Shown one piece after another: positions 6,007-6,235 of a DNA stretch of 6,235 bases (positions are counted from its first letter, which is position 1; the number at the start of each line of letters is the position of its first letter). The notes beneath the pieces are model-generated. The model did not search any database. It saw nothing but the letters and a program-made list of their open reading frames with translations, and had not been told where the DNA came from. The DNA lies in assembly GCA_900752815.1 (NCBI GenBank), contig CAADWS010000002.1, positions 1-6,235 on the forward strand, in the 5' to 3' direction. Both the position numbers and the translations under genes were made by a program. The stretch is from Bacteroidaceae bacterium. Lineage in GTDB: Bacteria; Bacteroidota; Bacteroidia; Bacteroidales; Bacteroidaceae.

Positions 6007-6235
6007 CTGACTACACGACTTTGTGCGGGTGCGGAAGCGGTTCGGTCCCGCCAGTAAAAACCGTGTTTGCCGGTGCTCTTACATTTACATTATGCCATGT
6101 GGCTGTATGGTCTGGCGTTTTCCGCGGTGAGAGGAGTTCGGAGATATTACTTAACGTGAGTTCGGTATAACTACTACAAAGAGTACACCACAGTAACTTT
6201 TTCACTGCAAAAACAGTCAGTACTTTCGTAAAAAC
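6007..6235. other. Intergenic region with no convincing gene
   Basis: No ORF here resembles a known protein. The longest frame is a 64-codon minus-strand stretch (6011-6205) opening with GTG and lacking a ribosome site or recognisable domain. GCGGG (6025-6029) and CCCGC (6047-6051) can pair across 17 bases, but no tRNA or riboswitch fold is apparent. A weak promoter-like match lies at the right edge. Confidence 0.6.
6198..6228 (+). promoter_or_regulatory. Weak promoter-like match at the right edge, toward a gene outside the window
   Basis: TACTTTCG (6221-6228) is a one-mismatch -7 box, and TTTT (6198-6201) lies 19 bases upstream where TTTG is expected. A gene reading right from beyond 6235 would fit, but both boxes are imperfect and the region is AT-rich. 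Confidence 0.22.

Noticed and set aside
6025..6051. tRNA-like GGTTCGGTCC stretch near GCGGG/CCCGC
   Set aside because: A proper five-base T-arm, anticodon arm and acceptor stem cannot be built around it; the resemblance is only to the TTCG of a T-loop.
6011..6205. 64-codon minus-strand ORF in the right intergenic region
   Set aside because: It starts with GTG, has no SD or promoter match, encodes no recognisable domain, and runs into the terminator region.

Overview
The window looks like an ordinary chromosomal stretch from a member of the Bacteroidales (Bacteroides, Phocaeicola or a close relative). The evidence is the close resemblance of the CorA, DUF349 and family-10-like glycosidase proteins to their Bacteroides forms, and promoters of the Bacteroidetes type (-7 box TAnnTTTG, no E. 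coli -10 box). I see no mobile element, CRISPR array, tRNA, rRNA, prophage or defence gene.

Left half, minus strand (1-2671): a probable two-gene operon read right to left. The first gene encodes a secreted TPR-repeat protein (1745-2671). After 41 bases comes a secreted GHL10/DUF187 glycosidase-like protein (1-1703), whose C-terminal end lies beyond base 1. Both have Sec signal peptides, so the pair probably acts in the periplasm or envelope.

Middle (2672-3016): a 345-base divergent control region. A minus-strand -7 box sits only five bases before the TPR gene, implying a leaderless or nearly leaderless mRNA. A plus-strand promoter with the same T-tract/CGTA block drives a leader of about 120 bases ahead of corA. 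That leader contains two tiny ORFs and a segment that could pair either with an upstream arm or with the corA Shine-Dalgarno sequence.

Right half, plus strand (3017-5937): a CorA-type divalent cation transporter with the GMN motif and two C-terminal membrane helices, then a 131-base spacer with its own promoter candidate and a perfect 8+1+8 palindrome, then a 620-residue helical cytoplasmic protein made of five DUF349 units repeated about every 77 residues. A strong 19-bp hairpin (5960-6006) closes this gene. The remaining ~230 bases hold no convincing gene, only a weak promoter-like match at the right edge.

The most interesting points are regulatory (the corA leader, the leaderless TPR start, and the palindrome at the predicted DUF349 transcription start) together with the uncharacterised TPR/glycosidase pair and DUF349 array. 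Nothing in the sequence by itself amounts to a clearly new system.
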